Positions 34,152 through 42,677 of a stretch of DNA of 43,250 nucleotides are shown here, in pieces. Both the position numbers and the translations under genes were made by a program. The notes under the pieces were generated by a model. The model was not told the DNA's origin. It saw only the letters and a program-made list of their open reading frames with translations, and made no database searches. Position 1 is the first letter of the stretch. Every line of letters starts with the position of its first letter. The DNA comes from Candidatus Mediterraneibacter quadrami (GTDB lineage: Bacteria; Bacillota; Clostridia; Lachnospirales; Lachnospiraceae), in contig DWUU01000044.1 of the NCBI GenBank assembly GCA_019120575.1, positions 1 to 43,250 on the forward strand, in the 5' to 3' direction.

Positions 34152-35087
34152 ATGCCGATTCGGGTGCAGAATGATCTTCCGGTAAAGGAGATACTGGAAC
34201 AGGAAAATATATTTGTGATGGACGAATACAGGGCGGCCCACCAGGATATCCGGCCTCTGAGCATCGGACTTTTGAACCTGATGCCTTTAAAAGAGGATAC
34301 GGAGCTCCAGATCCTGCGATCCCTGTCCAATACGCCGATCCAGGTGGATGTGACCTTTGTGCGGATGACGAGCCACGTATCCAAAAATACGTCAACCAGC
34401 CACATATACAAGTTTTATGAACCGTTTGAGAGTATCCGTGAGAAGAAATTCGACGGATTTATCATCACAGGAGCTCCCGTGGAGCAGATGCCTTTTGAAG
34501 AGGTGGATTACTGGGAGGAACTGAAGAAGATTATGGAATGGACGAAGACGAACGTAACCTCAACCCTTCATCTGTGCTGGGGCGCTCAGGCCGGGATCTA
34601 CTATCACTACGGGATCAACAAGACGGATCTGCCGAAGAAGCTGTCCGGCGTGTACCGCCACCGGGTGCGCAACAGAAGGATCCCCCTTGTCCGTGGATTT
34701 GACGATATATTCATGGCGCCTCATTCCAGACATACGGAAGTGCCTCAGGACCTTCTGGAGGCGGACGAGCGGATCACGATCCTTGCGGATTCCCGGCAGG
34801 CCGGCGTATTCCTCTGCATGGCGCAGGAAGGACGGCAGGTATTCGTTATGGGCCATCCAGAATATGACCGCATGACGCTGGATTCTGAATATAAGAGAGA
34901 TATGGGCCGGGGGCTCAATCCGCAGATCCCGGAGAACTATTACCCGGATGATGACCCGGAGAACAAGCCGCTGCTCACCTGGAGATCCCATGCAAACAAC
35001 CTGTATACAAACTGGGTGAATTATTACGTATATCAGGCAACGCCGTACGACCTGTACGGGACGCCGTCCACAGAACACAAAAAATAG
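34152..35087 (+). CDS. metA: Homoserine O-acetyltransferase, MetA type
   Basis: 311 aa. It acylates homoserine in methionine synthesis. Catalytic Cys142 is in LHLCWGAQAG; His235 and Glu237 are in VMGHPEY. Residue 111 is Glu (GAPVEQ), the residue reported to select acetyl-CoA in Bacillus MetA, whereas E. coli has Gly and uses succinyl-CoA. So acetyl transfer is predicted despite the usual succinyltransferase name. The ATG at 34152 has GAGGAGAAC upstream. An aminotransferase follows. Confidence 0.93.
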   Translation: MPIRVQNDLPVKEILEQENIFVMDEYRAAHQDIRPLSIGLLNLMPLKEDTELQILRSLSNTPIQVDVTFVRMTSHVSKNTSTSHIYKFYEPFESIREKKFDGFIITGAPVEQMPFEEVDYWEELKKIMEWTKTNVTSTLHLCWGAQAGIYYHYGINKTDLPKKLSGVYRHRVRNRRIPLVRGFDDIFMAPHSRHTEVPQDLLEADERITILADSRQAGVFLCMAQEGRQVFVMGHPEYDRMTLDSEYKRDMGRGLNPQIPENYYPDDDPENKPLLTWRSHANNLYTNWVNYYVYQATPYDLYGTPSTEHKK

Positions 35088-35126
35088 AAAATATGCCTGT
35101 TAAACAACCGGAGGAGGAAATACATA

Positions 35127-36311
35127 ATGGACAACAGTCATTTTTCAGGTATGATCAATGATTTTAAGCAGGGCATCTTCGGAGCCCTGAATGATAAGAA
35201 AGAAGAACTGATTCGGGCAGGGCGGAAAGTATATAACCTGTCTGTAGGCACGCCGGATTTCCAGCCGGCTCCGCATGTGATGAAGGCCATGCAGGATGCC
35301 TGTGCAGACCCGGAGAATTATAAATATTCGCTTGCAGACCTGCCGGAGCTTCTGGAGGCGGTGCAGTACCGCTACAAAAAGCGTTTCGGCGTGGACATCA
35401 CCACGGACGAGGTGATGTCTGTATACGGATCCCAGGAGGCAATGGCCCATATCGGTCTTATTTTCTGTGATCCGGGGGATGTGATCCTGGTCCCGAACCC
35501 GGGCTACCCGATGTTCGAGATGAGCGGCATTATGGCAAAGGCGGACGTCCGTTACTATACGATCGAGGAGAAGAACGGATATGTGCCGAACCTGGACAGC
35601 ATCCCGGCAGAAACGCTGGAAAAAACAAAATATATGATCGTTTCTTATCCGCTAAATCCGGTCTGTGTATGCGCGCCGGATGAATTCTATGAGAAGCTGA
35701 TTGTATTTGCAAAAGAACATGATATCGTGATCCTGCACGACAATGCCTACTCGGACATTACATACGGGGAAAAGCCGGGACGTTCCTTTCTGTCCTATGA
35801 AGGAGCAAAGGATGTTGGCGTGGAGTTTTATTCGCTGTCCAAGTCCTATAACCTGACCGGGGCAAGGATCTCATTTGTAGTCGGGAATAAGGACATCATC
35901 AGTAAGTTCCGTCTGCTGCGCTCCCAGATCGACTACGGTATCTTTTATCCGGTGCAGTACGCGGCCATCGCCGCACTGACCGGACCCGATGACTTTATAG
36001 AAGAGCAGCGGCAGGAATACGGCAGAAGAAACCGGGCGCTCTGCGGCGGATTGAGAAGGATCGGCTGGGATGTGCCGGACAGCCGGGGATCCATGTTCGT
36101 CTGGGCAAAGATCCCGGAAGGGTATGATTCATCGGCGGATTTCTGCATGAAACTGATGGAAAAGACCGGTGTGATCGTAACACCCGGCAGCGCGTTCGGA
36201 TCCAACGGCGAAGGGTATGTGCGGATGGCTCTGGTCGTTGACGTACCGACGATTGAAGAGATCATCCGGGTGCTGGACGAGTCTGGTATATTCAGGGAGG
36301 ACAGATCATGA
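35127..36311 (+). CDS. Class I/II aminotransferase
   Basis: 394 aa PLP enzyme of the fold-I aspartate aminotransferase superfamily. The N-terminal part has NLSVGTPDFQPAPHV; the PLP-binding Lys is in YSLSKSYNLTGARISF; Asn/Asp/Tyr in HDNAYSDITYG are the PLP contacts. It resembles LL-DAP aminotransferase and AlaC-like enzymes, but specificity cannot be told. GGAGGAGG precedes the ATG. It overlaps the dUTPase by 4 nt. Confidence 0.9.
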   Translation: MDNSHFSGMINDFKQGIFGALNDKKEELIRAGRKVYNLSVGTPDFQPAPHVMKAMQDACADPENYKYSLADLPELLEAVQYRYKKRFGVDITTDEVMSVYGSQEAMAHIGLIFCDPGDVILVPNPGYPMFEMSGIMAKADVRYYTIEEKNGYVPNLDSIPAETLEKTKYMIVSYPLNPVCVCAPDEFYEKLIVFAKEHDIVILHDNAYSDITYGEKPGRSFLSYEGAKDVGVEFYSLSKSYNLTGARISFVVGNKDIISKFRLLRSQIDYGIFYPVQYAAIAALTGPDDFIEEQRQEYGRRNRALCGGLRRIGWDVPDSRGSMFVWAKIPEGYDSSADFCMKLMEKTGVIVTPGSAFGSNGEGYVRMALVVDVPTIEEIIRVLDESGIFREDRS

Positions 36312-36820
36312 AGAAGATCGCAAAGTTTGAAAAAGTAAGTTTTGAACAGTTCCTTGCAGGGTGGGGAGACACGCTGGGGATTTCTGATGAGAAAGAAGTA
36401 CATGAACTCTATGAAAATATCCGGCTCCCGCGCCGCGCCACGGCGGGAAGCGCCGGGTATGATTTTTTCGCACCGGCGGATATTACGCTGAAACCCGGGG
36501 AAACCGTCAAGATCCCGACCGGGATTCGCGTATGGATGGAACCGGAATGGGTGCTGAAATGTTATCCGCGGAGCGGCCTGGGCTTCAAATACAGACTGCA
36601 GCTTAACAATACAGTCGGGATCATTGACAGCGATTACTATTATTCGGACAATGAGGGACACATTTTCTCCAAGATCACGAACGACAGCAATGAAGATAAA
36701 ACAGTTCAGATCAAAGCAGGAGAAGGCTTTATGCAGGGCATCTTCGTGGAATACGGGATCACGCTGGATGATGACGCTACGGAAGTGAGGAACGGAGGGT
36801 TCGGAAGTACGACGAAATAG
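36308..36820 (+). CDS. dut: dUTPase-family protein
   Basis: 170 aa. It hydrolyses dUTP to dUMP. Motif 1 is TAGSAGYDFFAP, motif 2 PRSGLGFKYRL, motif 3 NTVGIIDSDYY, and the C-terminal motif 5 RNGGFGSTTK, which closes over the active site in the trimer. An N-terminal extension of about 40 residues is longer than in classic dUTPases, and an insertion of acidic residues (YYSDNEGH) follows motif 3. Coupled to the aminotransferase by an ATGA overlap. Confidence 0.88.
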   Translation: MKKIAKFEKVSFEQFLAGWGDTLGISDEKEVHELYENIRLPRRATAGSAGYDFFAPADITLKPGETVKIPTGIRVWMEPEWVLKCYPRSGLGFKYRLQLNNTVGIIDSDYYYSDNEGHIFSKITNDSNEDKTVQIKAGEGFMQGIFVEYGITLDDDATEVRNGGFGSTTK

Positions 36821-36938
36821 AGCATATCGGGACCGGCTTACAGGATTGTCACGTGAATTAAGAAAATCGTAAGAAGATATAAGGGAAGAACACAGATTTA
36901 TCCATTATACTCGTTATATGAAAGGAGAATCATATACG

Positions 36939-37616
36939 ATGAAATGGATGAAACGTCTGTGTTCTTTTCTTATCCTGACGATCCTTGTTCTGACCGGGAT
37001 CCTCTGTGTAAAGGGTTATGCGGACTACCGGGAGGCACTGGACAGGAAGAGCGTGGAAGAGATGGCGGCGGATATTGAATCGATTGACAATTATACAACC
37101 ATCGAAGAACTGCCGCAGGCTTACATTGATGCGGTGCTTGCAGTGGAGGATAAGCGCTTTTACTCACATCCCGGTCTGGATCCGATCGCAACGGCCAGAG
37201 CGCTGATTAACGATATCCGCGCAGGCTCCTATGTGGAGGGAGGAAGTACGATCACCCAGCAGCTGGCAAAAAATCAATACTTTACGCAGGATAAGAAGAT
37301 TGTGCGCAAAGTTGCGGAAATGTTCATGGCATTTAAAATCGAGTCCGTACTGGACAAGGATAAAATTTTTGAACTTTATGTAAATTCTATATTTTTCGGA
37401 AACGGATATTACTGCGTGGGCGATGCTGCAATGGGATATTTCGGGAAATCGCCGTCAGAAATGAATTTTGATGAATGTACGCTGCTGGCCGGTATCCCGA
37501 ACGCTCCCAGTAATTATAATCCTGTCGCAAGTCCCAAGCTTGCCAGGGAGCGTCAGGCGCAGGTGATCGAAAAAATGATCAAAGCAGGATATCTTGACCG
37601 GGATTATTTCGAATAA
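36939..37616 (+). CDS. Monofunctional GT51 peptidoglycan glycosyltransferase
   Basis: 225 aa. One N-terminal membrane anchor (SFLILTILVLTGILCVKGY) and a GT51 domain: catalytic Glu in AVEDKRFYSHPGLDP, then GGSTITQQLAKNQYF, RKVAEMFMAFKIE and the ending LAGIPNAPSNYNP. It polymerises lipid II glycan strands, without a transpeptidase domain. The ATG at 36939 has AAAGGAG 11 nt upstream; an ATG at 36918 overlaps that site. It has its own intergenic region of about 120 bp. Confidence 0.92.
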   Translation: MKWMKRLCSFLILTILVLTGILCVKGYADYREALDRKSVEEMAADIESIDNYTTIEELPQAYIDAVLAVEDKRFYSHPGLDPIATARALINDIRAGSYVEGGSTITQQLAKNQYFTQDKKIVRKVAEMFMAFKIESVLDKDKIFELYVNSIFFGNGYYCVGDAAMGYFGKSPSEMNFDECTLLAGIPNAPSNYNPVASPKLARERQAQVIEKMIKAGYLDRDYFE

Positions 37617-37638
37617 TTTATAAATATACGGGAAACAT

Positions 37639-37722
37639 AACCATAGACAAAGCCGCCGGGCATCAGCGTGTCCGGAACACGGACGTCCTGCAGCTGTCGG
37701 AAGGAGATAAGGGTCTATGGTT
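37639..37722 (+). promoter_or_regulatory. Inverted repeat enclosing the start codon of the germination gene
   Basis: AACCATAGAC (37639-37648) is perfectly complementary to GTCTATGGTT (37713-37722), which contains the ATG. The GGAAGGAG ribosome site lies in the loop just before the 3' arm. Folding would mask the start codon. The loop also holds a short CGTGT/ACACG hairpin. Confidence 0.6.
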
Positions 37723-39084
37723 GAGAAGAATGAAAGAAGACTGAGCGCCTCGTTTGAGGAGAATATCAGATACATGAATGAAGTCCTGCCGGTAAAGGAA
37801 AGCTTTGACATCATCCGGCGGGACATGAAGATCGGCGGGAAAGCGTCCGTGTTCTACTACATCGACGGATTCGTAAAAGATGAAGCGATGCTGAAGATCA
37901 TGGACTCTTTCCTTTCTGTTACTGAACAGGATATGTCCGGAGACGCTGAAAGCTTCATTCAGGAACATGTACCATATGTGGAGGTTGACCTGGCTGCGGA
38001 TTTTGACCAGGTTCTCCGTAATGTGCTGTCGGGCGCGGCTGCGCTTTTCATAGACGGTTACGCGGAAAGCGTGATCATTGACTGCAGGACCTATCCGGCC
38101 CGGAGCGTGGATGAGCCGGAGAAGGATAAATCACTCCGGGGATCCAGGGACGGTTTCGTGGAAACGATCGTATTTAACACAGCTCTCATGCGTCGCAGGA
38201 TCCGGGACCCGCATCTGATCATGGAGATGACGGAGGCGGGGCAGTCCTCACGGACCGACATTGCAATCTGCTATATGAGCGACCGGGTGGATCAGGAGCT
38301 GCTTGACAACCTGAGGCGGCGGATCCGGGAACTTACCCTTGATGACCTGCGCATGAATCAGCAGAGTCTGGCGGAAGCCCTTTTTAAGAGAAAATGGTTC
38401 AATCCGTTTCCAAAATTTAAATATACGGAACGTCCGGATACGGCGGCGGCCTGCCTGCTGGAAGGGAAAGTTGTGGTCCTGGTGGACAATGCGCCGTCTG
38501 CCATGATCCTTCCCACCTCAATCCTGGATATGATCGAAGAGGCCAACGACTATTATTTTCCGACACTGACCGGTATTTACCTCAAAGTGACCCGGACGCT
38601 TATTACCGCCGCAACGGTATTTTTCACCCCGTTATACCTGCTCTTTATGCAGAATCCCCAGTGGCTTCCGGAGGCCTTCGCGTTTGTTGAAGTGCGGGAT
38701 ACGGTCAATATCCCGCTGATCTTTCAGTTCCTTCTCCTGGAACTCTCCATTGACGGCCTCCGCCTGGCGGCCATGAATACGCCGACCATGCTCAGCACGC
38801 CGCTCAGTGTGATCGCCGGTATCGTAATGGGGGAATTCTCCGTACAGTCCGGCTGGTTTAATTCGGAAGTGATGCTGTACATGGCCTTCGTGGCTGTGGC
38901 AAACTACACCCAGCCAAACTTCGAACTGGGCTATGCACTGAAATTTATGCGTCTGATGCTTCTTGTCCTGACATCTGTTTTCGGCCTGTACGGATTCGTT
39001 GCCGGATGCATCCTTGTGCTGTGCTTCCTGATCTTCAACAAAACCCTTTCCGGGCGTAATTATCTGAACGTCAAACTGAACTGA
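37717..39084 (+). CDS. GerA/SpoVAF-type spore germination protein
   Basis: 455 aa. A soluble N-terminal half (about residues 1-280) is followed by roughly five membrane segments; RLAAMNTPTMLSTPLSVI and the acidic/hydrophobic pattern after residue 300 match GerA A-subunits and SpoVAF. No spoVA genes are beside it, and no B or C germination subunits follow, so it is solitary. It indicates a sporulating lineage. Start codon is enclosed by an inverted repeat. Confidence 0.88.
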   Translation: MVEKNERRLSASFEENIRYMNEVLPVKESFDIIRRDMKIGGKASVFYYIDGFVKDEAMLKIMDSFLSVTEQDMSGDAESFIQEHVPYVEVDLAADFDQVLRNVLSGAAALFIDGYAESVIIDCRTYPARSVDEPEKDKSLRGSRDGFVETIVFNTALMRRRIRDPHLIMEMTEAGQSSRTDIAICYMSDRVDQELLDNLRRRIRELTLDDLRMNQQSLAEALFKRKWFNPFPKFKYTERPDTAAACLLEGKVVVLVDNAPSAMILPTSILDMIEEANDYYFPTLTGIYLKVTRTLITAATVFFTPLYLLFMQNPQWLPEAFAFVEVRDTVNIPLIFQFLLLELSIDGLRLAAMNTPTMLSTPLSVIAGIVMGEFSVQSGWFNSEVMLYMAFVAVANYTQPNFELGYALKFMRLMLLVLTSVFGLYGFVAGCILVLCFLIFNKTLSGRNYLNVKLN

Positions 39085-39125
39085 CGGTGGAGATATCTGA
39101 CATTTCTGTAAAAATGTAATTTATT

Positions 39126-39154
39126 TTGATAAATAACGCAAAAAGTGGTATAGT
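39126..39154 (+). promoter_or_regulatory. Promoter of degV
   Basis: TTGATA (39126-39131) and TATAGT (39149-39154) are 17 bp apart. The leader then carries a hairpin GGCCGGAC-N5-GTCCGGCC (39171-39191). Confidence 0.7.
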
Positions 39155-39219
39155 AGATACGTGAATGGCCGGCCGGACAGATCGTCCGGCCAGGCAATAA
39201 ATCATGGAGGAATACCACA

Positions 39220-40083
39220 ATGAGAGATTATGTGATCACTGTAAACAGTACCGTCGACGTTCCAAAGGAGTGGCTGGAGGAGAGACATGTGCCGGTCGTT
39301 CCGCTGAGATATACGATCGACGGCGAGACATATACGGATATGGAAGGCCTTTCGGCAAAAGAATTCTTCGCGAAACTTCGCGAGGGCAAAATGTCCACCA
39401 CTTCACAGGTAAATCCGGAAGAGGCGGCGGCTCTTCTGGAGCCTTATGTAAAAGAGGGAAAAGACGTCCTTCACCTCGGCTTCTCCTCAGGCTTAAGCGG
39501 TACGTTAAACAGCATGAGACTGGCCGGCCAGATGCTGGAAGAAAAGTACCCGGGATCAAAAGTTATCGTTATCGACACACTCTGCGCCTGCCTCGGCGAA
39601 GCGCTCCTGCTTCACCACGCACTGAAGAAAAAAGCAGAAGGTCTGAGCATCGATGAACTGGCACAGTGGGCAGAGGACAACAAACTTCATGTCTGCCACA
39701 ATGTCACAGTAGATGACCTGAACCATCTGCACAGGGGCGGCCGGATCTCCAAAACAACAGCTGTACTCGGCACCCTTGTCCAGATCAAACCTATCATACA
39801 TATGGACAATGAAGGAAAACTTCAGGTGATCGGGAAAGAGCGGGGCCGTAAGAAATCACTGAACAAGATCGTTGACATGGCGGTAGAGCAGGCAAAAGGC
39901 TGGGACAATGATATTGTCATGATCACGCACGGCGACTGCCTGGAAGACGCAGAATATGTGGCAAAACTGGTACGTGAGAAGATGGGCATTGACAACATCC
40001 TTATCAACAACATCGGAACCGTGATCGGAAGCCATACCGGCCCGGGGGTAGTGGCAGTATTCTGTATGGGGAATAAGAGATAA
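39220..40083 (+). CDS. DegV family fatty-acid-binding protein
   Basis: 287 aa. Two-domain DegV fold: VITVNSTVDVPKEW at the start, the SGLSGTLNSMRLAG ligand-binding loop, and the conserved HRGGRISKTTAVLG. Related proteins (FakB) present fatty acids to a kinase for phospholipid synthesis. No fakA nearby. GGAGG precedes the ATG. Its end is followed 10 nt later by repeat R2. Confidence 0.93.
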   Translation: MRDYVITVNSTVDVPKEWLEERHVPVVPLRYTIDGETYTDMEGLSAKEFFAKLREGKMSTTSQVNPEEAAALLEPYVKEGKDVLHLGFSSGLSGTLNSMRLAGQMLEEKYPGSKVIVIDTLCACLGEALLLHHALKKKAEGLSIDELAQWAEDNKLHVCHNVTVDDLNHLHRGGRISKTTAVLGTLVQIKPIIHMDNEGKLQVIGKERGRKKSLNKIVDMAVEQAKGWDNDIVMITHGDCLEDAEYVAKLVREKMGIDNILINNIGTVIGSHTGPGVVAVFCMGNKR

Positions 40084-40093
40084 ATCCAATCAT

Positions 40094-40428
40094 AATGCGG
40101 ATTCACGGAATAAGGGATTAAACCTTCCCGTCTCCGGTTCCGCAGCTTAAGAAAAACTACAAAAACGGAACGCTGACAAAAAGCAGGAGCAGAGATGAAG
40201 AATTCGCATTCGCTCAGACAACTTCATCTCTGCTCCTAAAGTCAGCACTCCGTTTTTTACTTTTTCTACAGCCGCTCCACAGTCGCCGGTCCGGCTTTAT
40301 CTCTTATTCCGTGAAAGTCGCATCCGATCGGAAATTCTTCCTATATTCTGTTATTCTGTGCCAGAGGCTGCCAATTTGGTTCCATAAATGCTTCAAAGCG
40401 ACTTTACTGACACTCCTTGATAAATAGG
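40094..40428. repeat. Palindromic interspersed repeat R2 (complete)
   Basis: Left arm 40094-40146 (51 of 53 identical to R1 in inverted sense), core hairpin 40161-40257, right arm roughly 40268-40324 which is a diverged inverse of the left arm, then a flank ending near 40428 that matches R1's flank (TGACACTC, GATAAA, AGG). Core stems: outer 40161-40169 with 40249-40257, middle 40172-40177 with 40241-40246, inner 16 bp 40185-40200 with 40222-40237, loop 40201-40221. No protein-coding gene was recognised in it. This fills the gap between degV and the next gene. Confidence 0.8.
40161..40262 (+). terminator. Terminator-like hairpin downstream of degV
   Basis: The nested hairpin of R2 ends in CCGTTTTTT and lies about 80 nt after the degV stop, so it can serve as its terminator, as R1 can for rqcH. 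Confidence 0.5.
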
Positions 40429-40774
40429 GGAACACCGGGCAGAAGCAAGACAGGATTTACAAGTTTTGAACGCCCAGAAGATGTGGGAGCATGAAGCGGA
40501 GATTGAGAAAATCAAGAGCGTGTTCCTTGCTATCCTGCGGGATATTAAGAAAGACATAGACAACGGAGAACAGCCGGGGGAAGCTGTGACCGCCGCCATG
40601 TTCCAGACCATGCGGGACGCATTGGCGAAGCAGAAGCAAACACCACTTTCCATTGACGATGTAACGGCGATGGTTGCCGGACAGATCGGACAGCTTGCAC
40701 CGATGGACGAGGAAACCTCCGACTTGTTTCAGAAGTTGGCGAAGAAGCTGATAGAGCAAATGGAGAAGAAGTAA
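40412..40774 (+). pseudogene. C-terminal remnant of a larger gene, probably mobile-element related
   Basis: The frame is open from 40412 and ends at 40774; no ATG start or ribosome site exists, only a TTG at 40466. The product is helical and charged (MWEHEAEIEKIKSVFLAIL, then DDVTAMVAGQIGQLAPMDEE and a Lys-rich tail). It has the look of the end of a conjugation or mobilisation protein, but I cannot name it. Truncation coincides with the right end of R2, suggesting breakage there. Confidence 0.55.
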
Positions 40775-40778
40775 TATT

Positions 40779-41705
40779 ATGAGTATTCGATATAGTATAG
40801 CTAAAAGTGCATTACGGGTATTAGGATTCAAAAAAATGTTTCAGTTGCCATTGAACAGACTCATAATAAAAGCAGAACATCTTAATAAAAATCGAAATTT
40901 TCAAATACCGAAAAATCGCAAGTATATTTATAACGATATTCCTATAATGAATGGGAAGTATCATTGTCTGTCTATTCAGAAACACCAACAACGGACAGAA
41001 AAAGCAATATTATTTTTCTTTGGTGGCGGAATGATTATTGGTCCAGATGGGGGTGACGTAAAATGCGCCGGGGAATATGGGGCGGACTGTAATATGGATG
41101 TATGGTTTCCTTATTATCCTCTTTGTACTCGAAATAGTATTTTAGAAACTTATAAGATGGTGTTTGATACTTACCGAAAAATGGTTGCGGTTTATGGCGC
41201 AGAGAATATTACGCTACTCGGTTTTTCGTCTGGAGCAGCTTTAGCTATTGGTGTTTGCCTATACAACAACACTTTAGATCACCCCTTGCCTATGCCGCAT
41301 AGAATTGTGGCGTGTTCACCGGGGTGCTGTCCTGATAGCAATGTGCAACTGAATAAAATGAAAGAATTAAATGCAAAGGATATTATGGTAGATGTTGCTT
41401 TTATGGAAAATGTAAGAACACTTATGCAACATGGCGAAAGTGTTCCAGATTATATGCTATCAGGTACACTCGGTAATTTTAAAGGCTTACCAGATATTCA
41501 TTTTTGGTATGGTAGCGACGAAGTGCTATATGCTTGTGCTGAAAATTTCGTAAAAGCTTGTAAAGCGGAAAATGTAACCTATACATTAAATGTGGGAAAG
41601 GGAATGTGTCACTGCTACCCGATGGTATCTTTTTTTCCAGAAGGGAAATCAGCGCATAAAGAAATATGCCAGAAAATTTGTGAAAATAAAAATATTAAAT
41701 TGTAA
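40779..41705 (+). CDS. Alpha/beta hydrolase (HSL-type esterase-like)
   Basis: 308 aa. A GxSxG motif LLGFSSGAALA (Ser150 as nucleophile) follows a FFFGGGM oxyanion-hole motif, and a late Asp (WYGSDEVLYA) and His (GMCHCYP) complete a likely triad. The family normally hydrolyses short esters; the substrate is unknown. Codon use and base content are much more AT-rich than the core genes to the left, consistent with transfer. GGAGAAG from the upstream gene's end precedes the ATG. Confidence 0.82.
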   Translation: MSIRYSIAKSALRVLGFKKMFQLPLNRLIIKAEHLNKNRNFQIPKNRKYIYNDIPIMNGKYHCLSIQKHQQRTEKAILFFFGGGMIIGPDGGDVKCAGEYGADCNMDVWFPYYPLCTRNSILETYKMVFDTYRKMVAVYGAENITLLGFSSGAALAIGVCLYNNTLDHPLPMPHRIVACSPGCCPDSNVQLNKMKELNAKDIMVDVAFMENVRTLMQHGESVPDYMLSGTLGNFKGLPDIHFWYGSDEVLYACAENFVKACKAENVTYTLNVGKGMCHCYPMVSFFPEGKSAHKEICQKICENKNIKL

Positions 41706-41726
41706 GTATTATAGGAGCATTAGCAA

Positions 41727-42209
41727 ATGATTTTAGCAATCGAAACTATAATTTTATGTATTATCTTTTTTCTGCTTTGTTTTGGTGGAACAGGCACTGA
41801 TGATAAAAATTTGAAAAGCTATTCATCTTATCCAGATAAGGTGCAAAATCAAATAAAGGAAATTATAGAGTATCAGGGACGCTTTAAAGAAAGCAATAAA
41901 ATAATAGTATTTATATCGAATTTTCTACTATTCCTGCCTCTATTTTTCATATTAGGATTGTTTATTAGAGAAAATAACTTTTATCATAATTTCATTTGCC
42001 TAAATATAATTGGACAAAGCCTGAATATATTTGATTTGCTAATCATTGACCTTTTATGGTGGAGGAATACGAAACGTATTCGCTTTACAAAAATACCTGA
42101 AAAAGAATTGTATCAAAATCCGCAGAAACATATACAGTCGTTTATTCGAGGATTTATCTTGTATCTGATAATCGCCATAATAGACGGATATATATTGACG
42201 CTATTTTAA
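41727..42209 (+). CDS. AT-rich hypothetical membrane protein
   Basis: 160 aa. Hydrophobic helices lie near residues 2-20, 55-72, 84-102 and 139-157. No recognised domain. Same AT-rich composition as the hydrolase upstream, and 21 nt after it, so both came in together. TAGGAG precedes the ATG. Confidence 0.65.
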   Translation: MILAIETIILCIIFFLLCFGGTGTDDKNLKSYSSYPDKVQNQIKEIIEYQGRFKESNKIIVFISNFLLFLPLFFILGLFIRENNFYHNFICLNIIGQSLNIFDLLIIDLLWWRNTKRIRFTKIPEKELYQNPQKHIQSFIRGFILYLIIAIIDGYILTLF

Positions 42210-42677
42210 GGATAAAGATAGCAAAGCCAGTCGAGCCAGTCAACGGTCAAGATAAACGGCGCATTTCATGCGCCGCCGTTGACAGTCACGCCCGTCTTTG
42301 CTAAAGGGTAATCAATGCGGGAAAGCCCTAAAATGGCTTCCCGCCCATTTCAATTTTTAGAAAAGAAACGCTCCAAAATCAGAAAGAGAGCGGCCAAGCA
42401 CTTTAAGAGATTGGCCGCCTTGTCCACCCATTCAGCGGGGCGGCGGACGGCGGTCAAGACCGGGTGCAAACCCGTTCATTTCAGTCTTGACGGTTGCCCG
42501 CTGTCCTGCTATTTTTCCGGGAGTGTGGCCACAACTTCGGGACACTTTGTCCACAAGTCAGAGCGTAGGACGAGGGACGGGGGCTTTCATATACGCCCTG
42601 CCTGCTGATGAAACCAGGGCTGTGCTTGTGTGGTGTGAAACCGCAAGCACAGCCCTGGTTTTCTGCCGAATCAGTTT
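42210..42677. other. Non-coding, hairpin-rich stretch of the accessory region
   Basis: About 470 bases without a supportable gene. It holds a nested hairpin GTCAACGG/CCGTTGAC (42239-42246 with 42276-42283) enclosing GGCGCA/TGCGCC (42258-42263 with 42269-42274), a second hairpin GCGGGAA..TTCCCGC near 42319-42346, and a 16-bp terminator stem at 42613-42659. A 97-aa open frame at 42315-42608 lacks a good ribosome site and spans a hairpin. Confidence 0.6.
42613..42664. terminator. Perfect 16-bp terminator stem between converging units
   Basis: ACCAGGGCTGTGCTTG (42613-42628) pairs fully with 42644-42659 and is followed by TTTTC on the plus strand and TTTC on the minus strand. It ends the ABC-F gene coming from the right and any transcript from the left. 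Confidence 0.8.

Noticed and set aside
42315..42608. 97-aa open frame in the island
   Set aside because: It spans a hairpin, has only a weak AAAGGG upstream and no recognised domain. Treated as non-coding, though a small gene cannot be fully excluded.
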